A stretch of DNA of 64,000 bases from QQVM01 sp964544885 (GCA_964544885.1 CAZJDX010000015.1:1-64000), one strand, 5' to 3'; shown: positions 41,677 through 50,652, counted from the first letter of the stretch. Translations and numbers: made by a program. The notes: a model not told the origin generated them from the sequence alone.

Positions 41677-43266
41677 ATGCCTGCCATTCTTCGAATCAGT
41701 ATTACGATTTTCATCTTCCTGTCCGGACTGGGAGTAAGATCACAGACTCCAGTCAACCTGAATCTCAAAGCCACCATTTCCTTCGCACCGCAAACGCTTG
41801 CAGGTTGCTGGCACTACGAATCCGGCGGAAAGAGCTATGCCTTATTGGGCGCCTCAGGCGGATTGATCGTCGTAGATGTGAGTATTCCTGATTCGCCTCA
41901 GTTCATTCTCCAGGTTCCGGGTGTAGCAAGTCTCTGGAGAGAAGTAAAGACCCTTGGCAACTATGCCTATGTGGTCACTGAAGGTCTGGATACAAACGGT
42001 GTGTATGAAGGGCTTCAGGTCGTGAACCTGAGTTTTCTGCCAGACAGCGCACCTTCATTCTTTTACAAAGGAGATGGCTTGATCGAGAATGAACTCATCA
42101 CCGCTCATTCCATCACAAGCGACGAAAATTATTTATACCTGAATGGTCATAATATTCAGTCTCTTGGAAGAGGAGTTTTGATCCTTGATGTTTCTGATCC
42201 TGTTGATCCGGTCTATGTCGGAGCAATTACCAATAATTATTGTCATGACAGCTATGTGAGAGGCGACACCATCTGGACAAGCGATATTTATGCGGGACAG
42301 TTTTCGGTTTATAACATCAGCGACAGAACCAACCCAGTTTTGCTTGCTACCCAGCAAACACCCGGAAATTTCAACCATAATACATGGCTAAGTGATGATG
42401 GACAAACACTTTTCACCACTGATGAAAGAGGAAATGAACCACTAGGTTCATATGATGTCTCCGATCTGAACAACATCAGCTTACTGGATACCTATTTTAC
42501 GTTGAATTTTCCCGCCTCAGAAGTGCATAACGTTCGTGTACTGAATGATTTTCTGGTTAATCCCAGTTATGGCAGCCAGCTCACGATTGTGGATGCAGCA
42601 AGACCTCATAACCTCGTGGAGGTCGGAAGCTATATGACAGGATCCTATCTGCTTTGGGATGCGGATCCATATCTGAGTTCGGGTATCATTGTTGCTACTG
42701 AAACAAATCCAGGTGTGTTTTATGTTTTTGAGCCGGTTTATCAACGTGCTTGTTATCTGGAAGGTGTGGTGACGGATAGCCTTACAGGAATTCCGCTACC
42801 ATCGGCACGAATAGAGATCCTGGGACAGGGGATCACTAAAAATTCAAACGGGAATGGCGAGTATGCGACCGGAATTCTTGATCCGGGTGCCTATGATATC
42901 CAGTTTACCAGGCAGGGATACGCGGCCAAGGTCATAAATAATGTCAACCTGAGCAGTGGAATGGTAAGCAATCTGAATGTCGAAATGAGACCGCTCGGGA
43001 TAGGGATCGATGAAATGAAAATGAATGAGAGTATATATGCTGGTCCGAATCCTTTTACGGAAAAAATTGAGATTGAAACCAGGGGCGAGCTCCTTCGTGA
43101 ATTATCCCTCTTCAATATACTTGGTGAACAGATACTCATTCATCAACCGGCCATACCTTTTTCTAAATACACTGTGGATGCAGGTAATGTAGCTAAAGGT
43201 ACATACCTGCTGAAAATTCAGTCAGGCAAGGAGGCATACTTCCGGAAAATGATCCGTCTGGATTGA
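41677..43266 (+). CDS. Secreted choice-of-anchor-B family protein with T9SS sorting domain (short paralogue)
   Basis: A 529-residue secreted protein. The signal peptide is residues 1-22 (ISITIFIFLSGLGVRSQ). LVIVD-like repeats follow to about 355 (GLIVVDVSIPDSPQF, GVLILDVSDPVDPVY, QFSVYNISDRTNPVLLATQ). One carboxypeptidase-regulatory-like domain spans 362-435, and the C-terminal sorting domain about 450-529 (AGPNPFTEKIEIETRG, then GTYLLKIQSG). Compared with the paralogue at 6917-9301 it lacks the second regulatory-like domain and the jelly-roll-like domain. Shared stretches such as HNTWLSDD and LFTTDE leave no doubt about common origin. It lies 11 bases after the SBBP gene, so both products are probably made together. 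Confidence 0.9.
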   Translation: MPAILRISITIFIFLSGLGVRSQTPVNLNLKATISFAPQTLAGCWHYESGGKSYALLGASGGLIVVDVSIPDSPQFILQVPGVASLWREVKTLGNYAYVVTEGLDTNGVYEGLQVVNLSFLPDSAPSFFYKGDGLIENELITAHSITSDENYLYLNGHNIQSLGRGVLILDVSDPVDPVYVGAITNNYCHDSYVRGDTIWTSDIYAGQFSVYNISDRTNPVLLATQQTPGNFNHNTWLSDDGQTLFTTDERGNEPLGSYDVSDLNNISLLDTYFTLNFPASEVHNVRVLNDFLVNPSYGSQLTIVDAARPHNLVEVGSYMTGSYLLWDADPYLSSGIIVATETNPGVFYVFEPVYQRACYLEGVVTDSLTGIPLPSARIEILGQGITKNSNGNGEYATGILDPGAYDIQFTRQGYAAKVINNVNLSSGMVSNLNVEMRPLGIGIDEMKMNESIYAGPNPFTEKIEIETRGELLRELSLFNILGEQILIHQPAIPFSKYTVDAGNVAKGTYLLKIQSGKEAYFRKMIRLD

Positions 43267-43388
43267 ATTCCACATAAAATTATAGGATTACGTATTAAAA
43301 TCCAGAACGCTCTCTTGAAAAGCTATTAGACATCAATGATTCATAAGATACATAGGTATTCGGAATTCTGATTGACCTTAAGTTCAAG

Positions 43389-43584
43389 GCAAGTGACGGC
43401 CTTATTTTATCCGGTTTTTGATGCGCAGCAAAGGGCGAACAGCCGAAGGAGAAGCTCCGAGCTTGCGAGGAGATCACTCCGCAGGCCGTCCTTTGCAAGC
43501 AGAAAAAATTCCGAAGGAAAGGAGAAAATAAAGCCTTGATCTTTTCTTTGTTTCTTTCTTTTCCATCAAGGGAAAAGAAAGAAA
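43389..43584. repeat. Composite intergenic inverted-repeat element
   Basis: The gap 43267-43667 holds no gene but a structured element. GCAAGTGACGGCCT (43389-43402) pairs with AGGCCGTCCTTTGC (43483-43496) in 12 of 14 positions. Between them is a small hairpin AAGCT-CCG-AGCTT (43452-43464). Further on, TTTCTTTCTTTTCC (43551-43564) pairs perfectly with GGAAAAGAAAGAAA (43571-43584) across a six-base loop. Similar CTTGATC/pyrimidine-rich hairpins occur between genes in other Bacteroidota genomes. It may be a dispersed repeat or an end structure for the secretion operon. Confidence 0.55.
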
Positions 43585-43667
43585 ATGAGGAAAATCTATT
43601 CTGTGTTATCATGGCCATTATCCGCCTTTGAGGGCTTATGTGGAACTAAATAATTAATCCTATATAA

Positions 43668-44546
43668 TTATTCTAACACCGCAAGCCGGTCAAGCACAAG
43701 TTGTATAAGGCGGTTCATCGTTTCATCACCCTTGTGAGTATGTTTATTGTTGATCCGGTTGGCGACGATTGCATTGATGCTGCAACAATGATGTCCTAAT
43801 ATCCGGGCCAGCCCATACATCGCACCGGTCTCCATTTCAAAATTTGTAATCCTCTCATCCCGGAAACTGAAACTATGTAAGGTTTGAATGAAGTCTTTCC
43901 GGGCAAGCTCGTAGCGTAAGATCCTTCCCTGAGGTGCATAAAAGCCGGAACAACTGGCGGTAATACCCTTGAACATTCCCTCACTTAATCCTTTTTCCAG
44001 TTTAGCAGAGCATCGCGCAATGTAAGATTGTGGTAAAATTCCTTCATTCGGATAATGTTTTCTGAATGCCTCTACAATTTCCTTCTCCTCCTTATCGTTA
44101 GTGAGTTTGTAAAAATTCAAAAGGCCATCCAGTCCCATGCCATATCGTGAAAAGACAAAACCATCGACGGGTATATCCTCCTGCAAAGAACCTGAAGTAC
44201 CGATTCGTATCAGATTCAGGGATTTGAGTTCCTTTCTGATCTCCCGTGTTTCCAGGTCAATATTAACCAATGCATCCAATTCATTGTAAACTATATCAAT
44301 ATTATCTGTTCCGATACCGGTAGATAAAACAGTGATTCGCTTACCTTTATATGTACCGGTATGAGTTACAAATTCACGCTTCTGTTTCTTCACTTCAATC
44401 TTATCGAAATAACGGGATACCATGGAAACCCGGTCAGGATCACCAACATTAATAACGGTGTCCGAAATTTCGTGCGGATGAAGATTGAGATGATAAACAC
44501 TGTTGTCTGAATTTAGAATGAGTTCTGACTCTGGTATTTTGCTCAT
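43668..44546 (-). CDS. Nucleoside phosphorylase (uridine phosphorylase-like)
   Basis: A 292-residue enzyme of the PNP/UDP family. INVGDPDRVSMVSRYFD gives the phosphate-binding glycine region, VLSTGIGTDNIDIVYNEL and LNLIRIGTSGSLQED are the core strands, and ITNFEMETGAMYGLARILGH has the ME-E substrate signature used to bind the ribose. It would split a nucleoside with phosphate, probably uridine, for salvage; purine substrates are not excluded. The frame is open to a GTG at 44573, but the ATG at 44546 (MSKIPESELILNS) is a better start and leaves room for the promoter of the divergent stress gene. Confidence 0.88.
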   Translation of the reverse strand: MSKIPESELILNSDNSVYHLNLHPHEISDTVINVGDPDRVSMVSRYFDKIEVKKQKREFVTHTGTYKGKRITVLSTGIGTDNIDIVYNELDALVNIDLETREIRKELKSLNLIRIGTSGSLQEDIPVDGFVFSRYGMGLDGLLNFYKLTNDKEEKEIVEAFRKHYPNEGILPQSYIARCSAKLEKGLSEGMFKGITASCSGFYAPQGRILRYELARKDFIQTLHSFSFRDERITNFEMETGAMYGLARILGHHCCSINAIVANRINNKHTHKGDETMNRLIQLVLDRLAVLE

Positions 44547-44568
44547 GTTTGTGAATCCTTTAAATTTG
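44538..44568 (+). promoter_or_regulatory. Promoter for the universal stress protein pair
   Basis: TTTG (44538-44541), 19 bases, TAAATTTG (44561-44568), an ideal Bacteroidota promoter. It overlaps the first codons of the divergent phosphorylase gene. Confidence 0.65.
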
Positions 44569-44596
44569 CTCACAATAAAAGAATTTATTTTTATCT

Positions 44597-45466
44597 ATGT
44601 CTAATTTAAGTAATCAAATCCTTGTTCCCATTGATTTTTCCGAACAATCTATCATTGCTTTGGGTCAATCCTATAATCTGGCAAGACTCTCAAAAGCAGA
44701 TATTGTACTGATCCATGTAATCGATGACAGTTCCTATCTGCCATTCTTCCAGAAAAAAGAGGATAAGGAGTTGGAGCAAAAGATAAGTGATGAGCTTAAA
44801 AAGCTTGCCACTGAAACTACAAGTAAAACCGGCGTGAAGGTTTCAACCCTTATCCGGAAAGGTAAAATTTATGAAACCATACAAGAAGTTGCGACAGAAT
44901 TGAATTGCTCTTTTATTGTCATGGGAACCAATGGAAGTGTGGGACTTAAAAGATTCATTGGCTCCAATGCGCTTCGGGTTATAAGGGAATCTCCTTGTCC
45001 GGTCATCACCATTAAAGGGAAAAAACACCGTACCGGTTGTAAAAACATTGTTCTTCCCCTGGATGTGACCAAGGAAACCAAGGAAAAGGTCAATACCGCC
45101 ATAGAGTTTGCTGAACTTTTCGGTTCTACCATCCACCTGATTACTGTTTTGAACACTGACGACGAGTTTATTGTGAATAAGTTGAAAAGACAAATGAATC
45201 AGGTGCATGAATTTATCCGTGAACAGAATATACCTTGCACAGTAGAATTTATTCTGGGGGATGATATTCCGAAGGAAGTGATTGAGTTTGCCGACCGGAA
45301 CAAGTCGGATCTTATCATGATCATGACCCAGCAGGAACTTAATTGGACAGACCTTATGTTTATCAGTTCGTCTGCGCAAGAGATAATCAACGGAACGGAT
45401 ATACCAGTACTCAGCATCAGGCCGAAAGAAAGAAAAGATACAACATCATCCCCATTTGAATTCTAA
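44597..45466 (+). CDS. Universal stress protein with tandem UspA domains (first of pair)
   Basis: A 289-residue protein made of two UspA domains (about 1-145 and 150-280). The first carries the full ATP-binding motif MGTNGSVGLKRFIGS, with the G-x2-G-x9-G-S spacing, plus PIDFSEQS at the start. The second (NIVLPLDVTKETKEK) lacks that motif: its corresponding MTQQELNWTDLMFISSSAQE is degenerate. So one domain probably binds ATP and the other does not. Such proteins support survival in starvation or stress by mechanisms not well known. It has a strong promoter and is followed after 24 bases by a paralogue. Confidence 0.93.
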   Translation: MSNLSNQILVPIDFSEQSIIALGQSYNLARLSKADIVLIHVIDDSSYLPFFQKKEDKELEQKISDELKKLATETTSKTGVKVSTLIRKGKIYETIQEVATELNCSFIVMGTNGSVGLKRFIGSNALRVIRESPCPVITIKGKKHRTGCKNIVLPLDVTKETKEKVNTAIEFAELFGSTIHLITVLNTDDEFIVNKLKRQMNQVHEFIREQNIPCTVEFILGDDIPKEVIEFADRNKSDLIMIMTQQELNWTDLMFISSSAQEIINGTDIPVLSIRPKERKDTTSSPFEF

Positions 45467-45490
45467 TTCAACCGTTTAAACACAAACACG

Positions 45491-46378
45491 ATGAACAAGA
45501 AATTCCGAATTCAGAAGATTCTGATTCCTTTCGACTTTTCCGAAACCGCCGAACTTGCTCTTGAACATGCGGTATTCATGGCCAAGCTTCACAAAGCGGA
45601 TATTACGCTTCTTCATGTCATCGAATCCTATTCCTTTACAACGGCTATCAGTCAGGCTTTTGGAAAATCACAATCGGAATTCGAAAAAAAGATTGAAACA
45701 TCCGCGAACGACAGGCTCAATGAACTCACGGCAAAGTTGCATCGTGAAAGCGGGGTTACCGTTAATCAGCGGACAGAGATGGGGAAGATCTACAAATCGA
45801 TTACGGCTGTTGCGGAAGAAATGGATATTGATCTGATCATAATGGGAACCCACGGAATCAGTGGCTTTCAGGAATTCCTGATTGGAAGCAATACCTACCG
45901 CGTCGTCATGAGCGCCCCTTGTCCGGTAATCTCAGTTCAGACCCACGCGAAAAAAATCGGATTCAAAAATATCGTTCTTCCTATTGATAATTCACCTGCT
46001 TCAAGACAGAAGGTGAAACATGCAGTTGAAATCGCGAAGCATTATAATTCTGTCGTCCATATCGCAGGACTGATCACCATGAACGACATTGATATGCAAC
46101 GACGCTTCGATGTGAAGATTCACCAGGTGAAGGATTACCTGGATGAGCACGAGATTGCCTACTCCGTCAAAATGTTCAAAGGTGAGAATACGGCAAGCAT
46201 CACCATGGATTTCGCAACGCAGGTTGATGCTGACCTGATCATCATGATGACTGACCAGGAAGGAGGGGGATTGTTCATTGGAAACTATGCCCAACAAATC
46301 ATCAATCACAGTAAAATACCGGTTATGAGTATCCGTCCGGATGAAGGTGATCCTGATAAGATATCTTTAGGATATTAA
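45491..46378 (+). CDS. Universal stress protein with tandem UspA domains (second of pair)
   Basis: A 295-residue paralogue of the preceding gene with the same two-domain layout. The first domain begins KILIPFDFSETAELALEHA and has MGTHGISGFQEFLIGSNTYR, an intact ATP motif. The second (KNIVLPIDNSPASRQK) again ends in a degenerate site (MMTDQEGGGLFIGNYAQQII). The pair clearly arose by tandem duplication. They lie 24 bases apart and probably form one transcript ending at the terminator at 46390-46420. Confidence 0.93.
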   Translation: MNKKFRIQKILIPFDFSETAELALEHAVFMAKLHKADITLLHVIESYSFTTAISQAFGKSQSEFEKKIETSANDRLNELTAKLHRESGVTVNQRTEMGKIYKSITAVAEEMDIDLIIMGTHGISGFQEFLIGSNTYRVVMSAPCPVISVQTHAKKIGFKNIVLPIDNSPASRQKVKHAVEIAKHYNSVVHIAGLITMNDIDMQRRFDVKIHQVKDYLDEHEIAYSVKMFKGENTASITMDFATQVDADLIIMMTDQEGGGLFIGNYAQQIINHSKIPVMSIRPDEGDPDKISLGY

Positions 46379-46389
46379 TTGCACAAAAC

Positions 46390-46420
46390 AAAAAAGCTTC
46401 CTTTCCGGGAAGCTTTTTTT
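46390..46420. terminator. Bidirectional intrinsic terminator
   Basis: AAAAAGCTTCC (46391-46401) pairs with GGAAGCTTTTT (46408-46418) around a six-base loop. It ends the stress protein operon and the convergent DUF4197 gene. Confidence 0.85.
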
Positions 46421-47146
46421 CTACTTAACGCTGCCAAATACTTTTTTCAGTAATGGTGTTATCCTTGCAGCAGGGTCCTTGCGAATTTTTGTCTCCTCTT
46501 GTGCCACCACTTTAAAAAGGCCGCTAAGTCCGCGCTGCGTTACATACTCATCCAGATCGGGATTCACTTTTTTAACGAAGGGTATCGCGTTATAGGTATT
46601 CATCAATGGCGTCCAGTATTTTGTTACACTTACTTTCTGAGTCGCCGAGTGTATTACCGGCTTGAATTTAGTGTGCAGGTTTGTATACGTTGATCTCCTC
46701 AGAAAATTAGTTGCAGCCGTATCTGCGCCTTTCAGAATACTCATGCCGTCACTGATGGTCATACTTTTGATGGCATTGATGAAAACCGGAGCGGCCTCCT
46801 TGGAAGCCTCCTCAGCGGCACGATTCAGGGTGAGAATGAAGTCGTCAACCTGCTTATTCATTCCCAATGCCCGCAGTTTTTTCTCCACCTCAACAACCTC
46901 TGGAGGAAAAGGAATTTTTATCAATGGATTTTTGTAAAATCCATCCGGCTTTGACGTAGAACTTCCGGCATTGCGGCTCCCAACCTCAAGAGCTTCCTTA
47001 AGCCCGGCAATCACTTCACTGTTGCTCAGTGTCCCGGAGTTCAGCGTCTTGTTTATTTCCTTTCCTATCTTCTGATAATCGGCTTGAGAACAGGATACAA
47101 AAGGAACAATCAATGCTCCCAGTAAAATCAATTTGAAATTTTTCAT
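46421..47146 (-). CDS. DUF4197 lipoprotein/exported protein
   Basis: A 241-residue protein. The N terminus MKNFKLILLGALIVPFVSC is a lipoprotein-type signal, with a cysteine at residue 19. GLKEALEVGSRNAG and YKNPLIKIPFPPEVVEVEKKLRALG are the first DUF4197 blocks; KSMTISDGMSILKGADTAAT and a helical C-terminal part complete it. The family is widespread in Gram-negative bacteria and its function is unknown. I used the ATG at 47146; the open frame upstream to 47233 has no signal-like start. A TATTTTTG promoter lies about 32 bases upstream. Confidence 0.88.
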   Translation of the reverse strand: MKNFKLILLGALIVPFVSCSQADYQKIGKEINKTLNSGTLSNSEVIAGLKEALEVGSRNAGSSTSKPDGFYKNPLIKIPFPPEVVEVEKKLRALGMNKQVDDFILTLNRAAEEASKEAAPVFINAIKSMTISDGMSILKGADTAATNFLRRSTYTNLHTKFKPVIHSATQKVSVTKYWTPLMNTYNAIPFVKKVNPDLDEYVTQRGLSGLFKVVAQEETKIRKDPAARITPLLKKVFGSVK

Positions 47147-47177
47147 ACGCTGAATCATATAGTGAATCTTCATATGC

Positions 47178-47185
47178 CAAAAATA
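47178..47185 (-). promoter_or_regulatory. TATTTTTG -7 element for the DUF4197 gene
   Basis: Reverse-strand TAnnTTTG about 32 bases ahead of the ATG at 47146, supporting that start over the upstream ones. Confidence 0.45.
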
Positions 47186-47288
47186 CATCTTTTCTCCATT
47201 TACTCCCGGAAACGCTGAATGAGTTGAATCCAATTTTATTTCCAGTTTTCCTCATAGCAGATTCAAAGGTATTAAGACTGCAATACAT

Positions 47289-47296
47289 TACATTTG
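47289..47296 (+). promoter_or_regulatory. TACATTTG -7 element for cinA
   Basis: A perfect TAnnTTTG about 55 bases before the ATG at 47351. Confidence 0.5.
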
Positions 47297-47350
47297 TCTT
47301 TTAATGGCGGGTACGCGCAAACCGGAATGTCTTCAGAATAGCTTCTTCAA

Positions 47351-48604
47351 ATGAAAGCAGTTGAAATTATTACTATCGGTGACGAACTTCTCACCGGACT
47401 CATACAGGATGCCAACAGTCCATGGATAGCTGTTGAATTGAATAAGATAGGTTTGAAGGTCCGCTTCATGACCAGTGTATCCGATAAAGAAGATGAAATT
47501 ATCAACGCTGTAGGACTTGCCGGTTCAAGAGCGGATATCATCCTGATAACCGGAGGACTGGGACCAACAAAAGATGATATCACGAAAAACGCCTTGTGTA
47601 AGTTCTTCAGAACTCACCTGCGCTTTGACGAGGAGAGTTACAGGAATATTGAAAGGCTCTTCAGTGCCAGAGGAAGGGAAGTAACGCCGGTAAACAGACA
47701 ACAGGCTGAGTTGCCAGCCACGTGTACACCGCTGCGAAACAACCTGGGAACCGCACCCGGCATGTGGTTCGAAGAGAAAGAAAAAATCTATGTGTCAATG
47801 CCCGGGGTTCCACACGAAATGAAAGGCATTATGCAGGACCTTGTATTGAAAAAACTCAAGGATCGATTTGATCTGCCGCCGGTCATTCATGAATCTATCC
47901 TCACACAGGGTATTGGTGAATCATTCTTATCCGACCTGATAGCACCCTGGGAGGATGCGCTGCCAAAGCATATCAAACTGGCTTACCTGCCAACGGCGGG
48001 AATACTGAGATTGAGATTAACCTTATCAGGATTCGAAGAGCCTAAACTAAGGGATGACCTGGAGAAAGAGATAAGTAAACTAAAAGCCATCGCTGGAAAA
48101 TATATTTTTGGCAGGGGAGAGGATACACTCGAAAAACTGATTGGTGATCAGCTGCGCAGCATGAATGCTACCTTGTGTACCGCAGAAAGTTGCACCGGCG
48201 GATACCTTGCACACCGCATAACCACCGTTCCCGGGAGTTCTGATTACTTCATCGGTTCCATTATAGCTTATGATAATGAACTCAAAACTTCCTTATTGGA
48301 TGTGGATACGAAACATCTCCGGGAGTATGGAGCGGTAAGTGAAAAAGTGGCAGTGGCTATGGCCGAAGGTGCAAGAAAGAGACTGAAAACTGATTATGCA
48401 ATCGCCACCACCGGAATTGCAGGACCCTCCGGCGCAAGCCCGGATAAACCGGTAGGAACCGTTTGGATCGCGATTGCCGGTCCGGAACGCAGCTATTCAA
48501 CTCTCCTCAGACTTGGTACCGAGCGCTTTGGCGTGATCCTGAACACCGCTGCGCATGCCTTTCACAGACTCAGCAATATGTTAGCCGGGAATGAGCCGGA
48601 TTAA
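47351..48604 (+). CDS. cinA: CinA family protein with nicotinamide-nucleotide amidase domain
   Basis: A 417-residue protein. The N-terminal MoCF-like domain (1-170: IITIGDELLTGLIQDANS, LITGGLGPTKDDITKNAL) is related to the COG1058 ADP-ribose pyrophosphatase fold. The C-terminal CinA domain (about 260-410) shows CTAESCTGGYLAHRIT and ATTGIAGPSGASPDKPVGTVW, the signature of nicotinamide mononucleotide deamidase. Together they are thought to recycle NAD by-products. In other Bacteroidota this gene lies next to rpmB, as here (131 bases downstream), giving the order cinA, rpmB, rpmG, DUF4295, ftsY, rimO. Confidence 0.93.
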   Translation: MKAVEIITIGDELLTGLIQDANSPWIAVELNKIGLKVRFMTSVSDKEDEIINAVGLAGSRADIILITGGLGPTKDDITKNALCKFFRTHLRFDEESYRNIERLFSARGREVTPVNRQQAELPATCTPLRNNLGTAPGMWFEEKEKIYVSMPGVPHEMKGIMQDLVLKKLKDRFDLPPVIHESILTQGIGESFLSDLIAPWEDALPKHIKLAYLPTAGILRLRLTLSGFEEPKLRDDLEKEISKLKAIAGKYIFGRGEDTLEKLIGDQLRSMNATLCTAESCTGGYLAHRITTVPGSSDYFIGSIIAYDNELKTSLLDVDTKHLREYGAVSEKVAVAMAEGARKRLKTDYAIATTGIAGPSGASPDKPVGTVWIAIAGPERSYSTLLRLGTERFGVILNTAAHAFHRLSNMLAGNEPD

Positions 48605-48679
48605 CAATCATATATAATACTGATTATCAATATTATAAATAAATCACCCAGGCACTTCGTCAAACTTGAAATATTGAAT

Positions 48680-48712
48680 TTTGTGATTTCTAATTGAAAT
48701 TTTCTATCTTTG
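48680..48712 (+). promoter_or_regulatory. Promoter for rpmB
   Basis: TTTG (48680-48683), 21 bases, TATCTTTG (48705-48712); both boxes match consensus. The start codon is 22 bases further on. Confidence 0.65.
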
Positions 48713-48734
48713 CCGCTCTTTAAAATTCACTCTC

Positions 48735-48968
48735 ATGGCACGTATCTGCGATCTATCCGGAAAAAAAGCGATTACCGGAAACAGCATATCGTTTTCTAAC
48801 AAGAAGACCAAGCGTAAATTCAATCCGAATCTGCATAAAAAAAGATTTTTTATTCCTGAATTGGGAGAATGGATTACCTTAAAAGTATCCACTTCCGCGC
48901 TTCGCACTATTGATAAAAAAGGAATCAGTGCCACCATAGAAAAAGCGATCAGAAAAGGAAAGATCTGA
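48735..48968 (+). CDS. rpmB: Large subunit ribosomal protein bL28
   Basis: A 77-residue basic protein starting MARICDLSGKKAITGNSIS, then KTKRKFNPNLHKKRFF and the C-terminal ALRTIDKKGISATIEKA. All are standard for bL28. It is a structural part of the 50S subunit near the E site. It has its own strong promoter and terminator (48989-49021), so it is a single-gene unit here, although in related genomes rpmG follows at once. Codon choice is typical of a highly expressed gene. Confidence 0.97.
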   Translation: MARICDLSGKKAITGNSISFSNKKTKRKFNPNLHKKRFFIPELGEWITLKVSTSALRTIDKKGISATIEKAIRKGKI

Positions 48969-48988
48969 TCATTTTTGAAATTGTTTAC

Positions 48989-49021
48989 ATGCTAAATTCA
49001 ACTGGATTTAGCATTTTTTTT
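48989..49021 (+). terminator. Intrinsic terminator after rpmB
   Basis: ATGCTAAAT (48989-48997) pairs perfectly with ATTTAGCAT (49006-49014) around an eight-base loop, followed by seven T. Confidence 0.85.
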
Positions 49022-49201
49022 GCCTTAATAAAAGCATACCAGGGATATCATGAGCAGGAAGGATTGCATCAAATGGCTTTCGCCCGTCGGGACTATCGCC
49101 TCTTGGCTGATCTTTGAAGATTGTGAGATTGATTTTTAAAATTTCCGGCTAAAAGAATTTTTCTATCACCTCGTTGGGTTTATCATTATTTTTAGCTTCA
49201 A

Positions 49202-50635
49202 ATGAAATTAAATCACGCCTTTTTTGGATTCTTACTTTGCCCCCTGCAACTGCTAAGTGTTCAATCAATCTATGGACAAAACCCTTCTCGCTACCCGCTG
49301 GAAAAGGAACTTCCCGGTCCTGAATTTCATCAGAGCAGACGAGACCTGCTGAGAGAAAAATTACCGGAGAACTCTTGCGCAGTCATTTTTGCTTATCCGC
49401 AGAAATCAAGGTCACTCGATACAGACTATTCTTTTCACCAAAATCCTGACCTGTACTACCTAACAGGTTTCCGCGAGCCCAATTGCATGCTTGTCATCTA
49501 TAAAGAAGCTCGTTCAATCCTTGGTCTTAACTCACATGAGATCCTGTTCATTGAACCTCGTGACCTCTCAAAAGAGATCTGGAATGGAAGAAGGTCCGGC
49601 ACAGAGGAAGCTGAAACTAATGCAGGAATAGAGAGGGTCTTAACACACGAAACCTTGTTTTCCTCCGGAGAACTCTTCACAGGTCTGGATAAAATCTTAT
49701 ATGTCGCTCTCCCGAAAGGAATGGAAAACGACCGGCATAATCCATATGACCTTTTCGATCTTGTAGAATATTTCAAAAAAACTACAGGATTCCCTTCCGG
49801 ACAACACGATGATTTTCTGCTGGGTAAAATGATGCGATCCATGCGAGAAATAAAAACCTCAGAGGAACTCGCACTGATGAAAAAGGCTGTCAGCATCTCC
49901 ATGGATGCACACCTGGAAATGATGCAGGCCCTCAGTCCCGGAATGACCGAATTCCAGGTTCAGGCAGTGGGTGAATATATTTTCCGGATGCAAGGTGCTG
50001 CAGGACCCGCCTATCCCAGCATTTGCGGTGCTGCAGAGAATTCATGTGTACTGCATTACCATGATAACGGCCGATTGTTAAATCAGGGAGATCTCATTTT
50101 ATTGGACATGGGTGCGGAATACCTGGGATATGCGGCTGATATCACCCGGACACTTCCGGTAAGCGGTCAATTCACCGTCATTCAGAAAAAAATATATGAC
50201 CTGGTGCTCAGCGCACAGCGAGCCGCGATCGCCCAATGCAAACCAGGCAATCATTTCAATGATCCTGATAAGGCAGCCAGAAAAGTACTCCGTGAAGGTT
50301 TGATCAGGTTGGGAATCCTGGGTGAAACCGGAGATCTGAGTACATTCTTTCCTCACGGTACATCTCATTACCTCGGACTGGATGTTCATGACACAGGAAC
50401 CCCGGCAGTCCTGAAGCCGGGCATGATCCTGACCGTTGAACCGGGTCTGTATTTCCCGGAAAACAGCAATTGCGATCCCGCTTATTGGAATATCGGCATC
50501 CGGATAGAAGACGATATCCTGATTACCGAAGACGGTCACCAGAACCTTTCCGGGAATTTGCCGGTTGAAACCGCCGATATCGAACAGGTCATGCAATCCC
50601 CATCGCTTTTCATGCCTTTCCAGCCAAAAAAGTAA
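49202..50635 (+). CDS. Exported Xaa-Pro aminopeptidase (M24, aminopeptidase P type)
   Basis: A 477-residue metallopeptidase. Residues 1-25 form a signal peptide (FGFLLCPLQLLSVQSIYGQ), so it acts outside the cytoplasm. The aminopeptidase P N-terminal domain (30-190) has QNPDLYYLTGFREPN. The pita-bread catalytic domain has the two-metal set: LLDMGAEYLGYAADITRT (two Asp), FPHGTSHYLGLDVHD (His), VEPGLYF (Glu), IRIEDDILIT (Glu). It removes N-terminal residues followed by proline. It stands between rpmB and rpmG, genes that are normally neighbours, and is flanked by the rpmB terminator and the rpmG promoter. No promoter matches perfectly; TATTTTTA near 49186 is one base off. Confidence 0.93.
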   Translation: MKLNHAFFGFLLCPLQLLSVQSIYGQNPSRYPLEKELPGPEFHQSRRDLLREKLPENSCAVIFAYPQKSRSLDTDYSFHQNPDLYYLTGFREPNCMLVIYKEARSILGLNSHEILFIEPRDLSKEIWNGRRSGTEEAETNAGIERVLTHETLFSSGELFTGLDKILYVALPKGMENDRHNPYDLFDLVEYFKKTTGFPSGQHDDFLLGKMMRSMREIKTSEELALMKKAVSISMDAHLEMMQALSPGMTEFQVQAVGEYIFRMQGAAGPAYPSICGAAENSCVLHYHDNGRLLNQGDLILLDMGAEYLGYAADITRTLPVSGQFTVIQKKIYDLVLSAQRAAIAQCKPGNHFNDPDKAARKVLREGLIRLGILGETGDLSTFFPHGTSHYLGLDVHDTGTPAVLKPGMILTVEPGLYFPENSNCDPAYWNIGIRIEDDILITEDGHQNLSGNLPVETADIEQVMQSPSLFMPFQPKK

Positions 50636-50652
50636 AAAAAGGGCCATTTGTT

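Noticed and set aside
43389..43584. Insertion sequence remnant
   Set aside because: No transposase fragment in any frame and no target-site duplication seen; kept as a repeat element.
49050..49139. 29-codon frame between rpmB and the aminopeptidase
   Set aside because: Too short to judge, no promoter of its own (it lies just after the rpmB terminator), no recognisable pattern.
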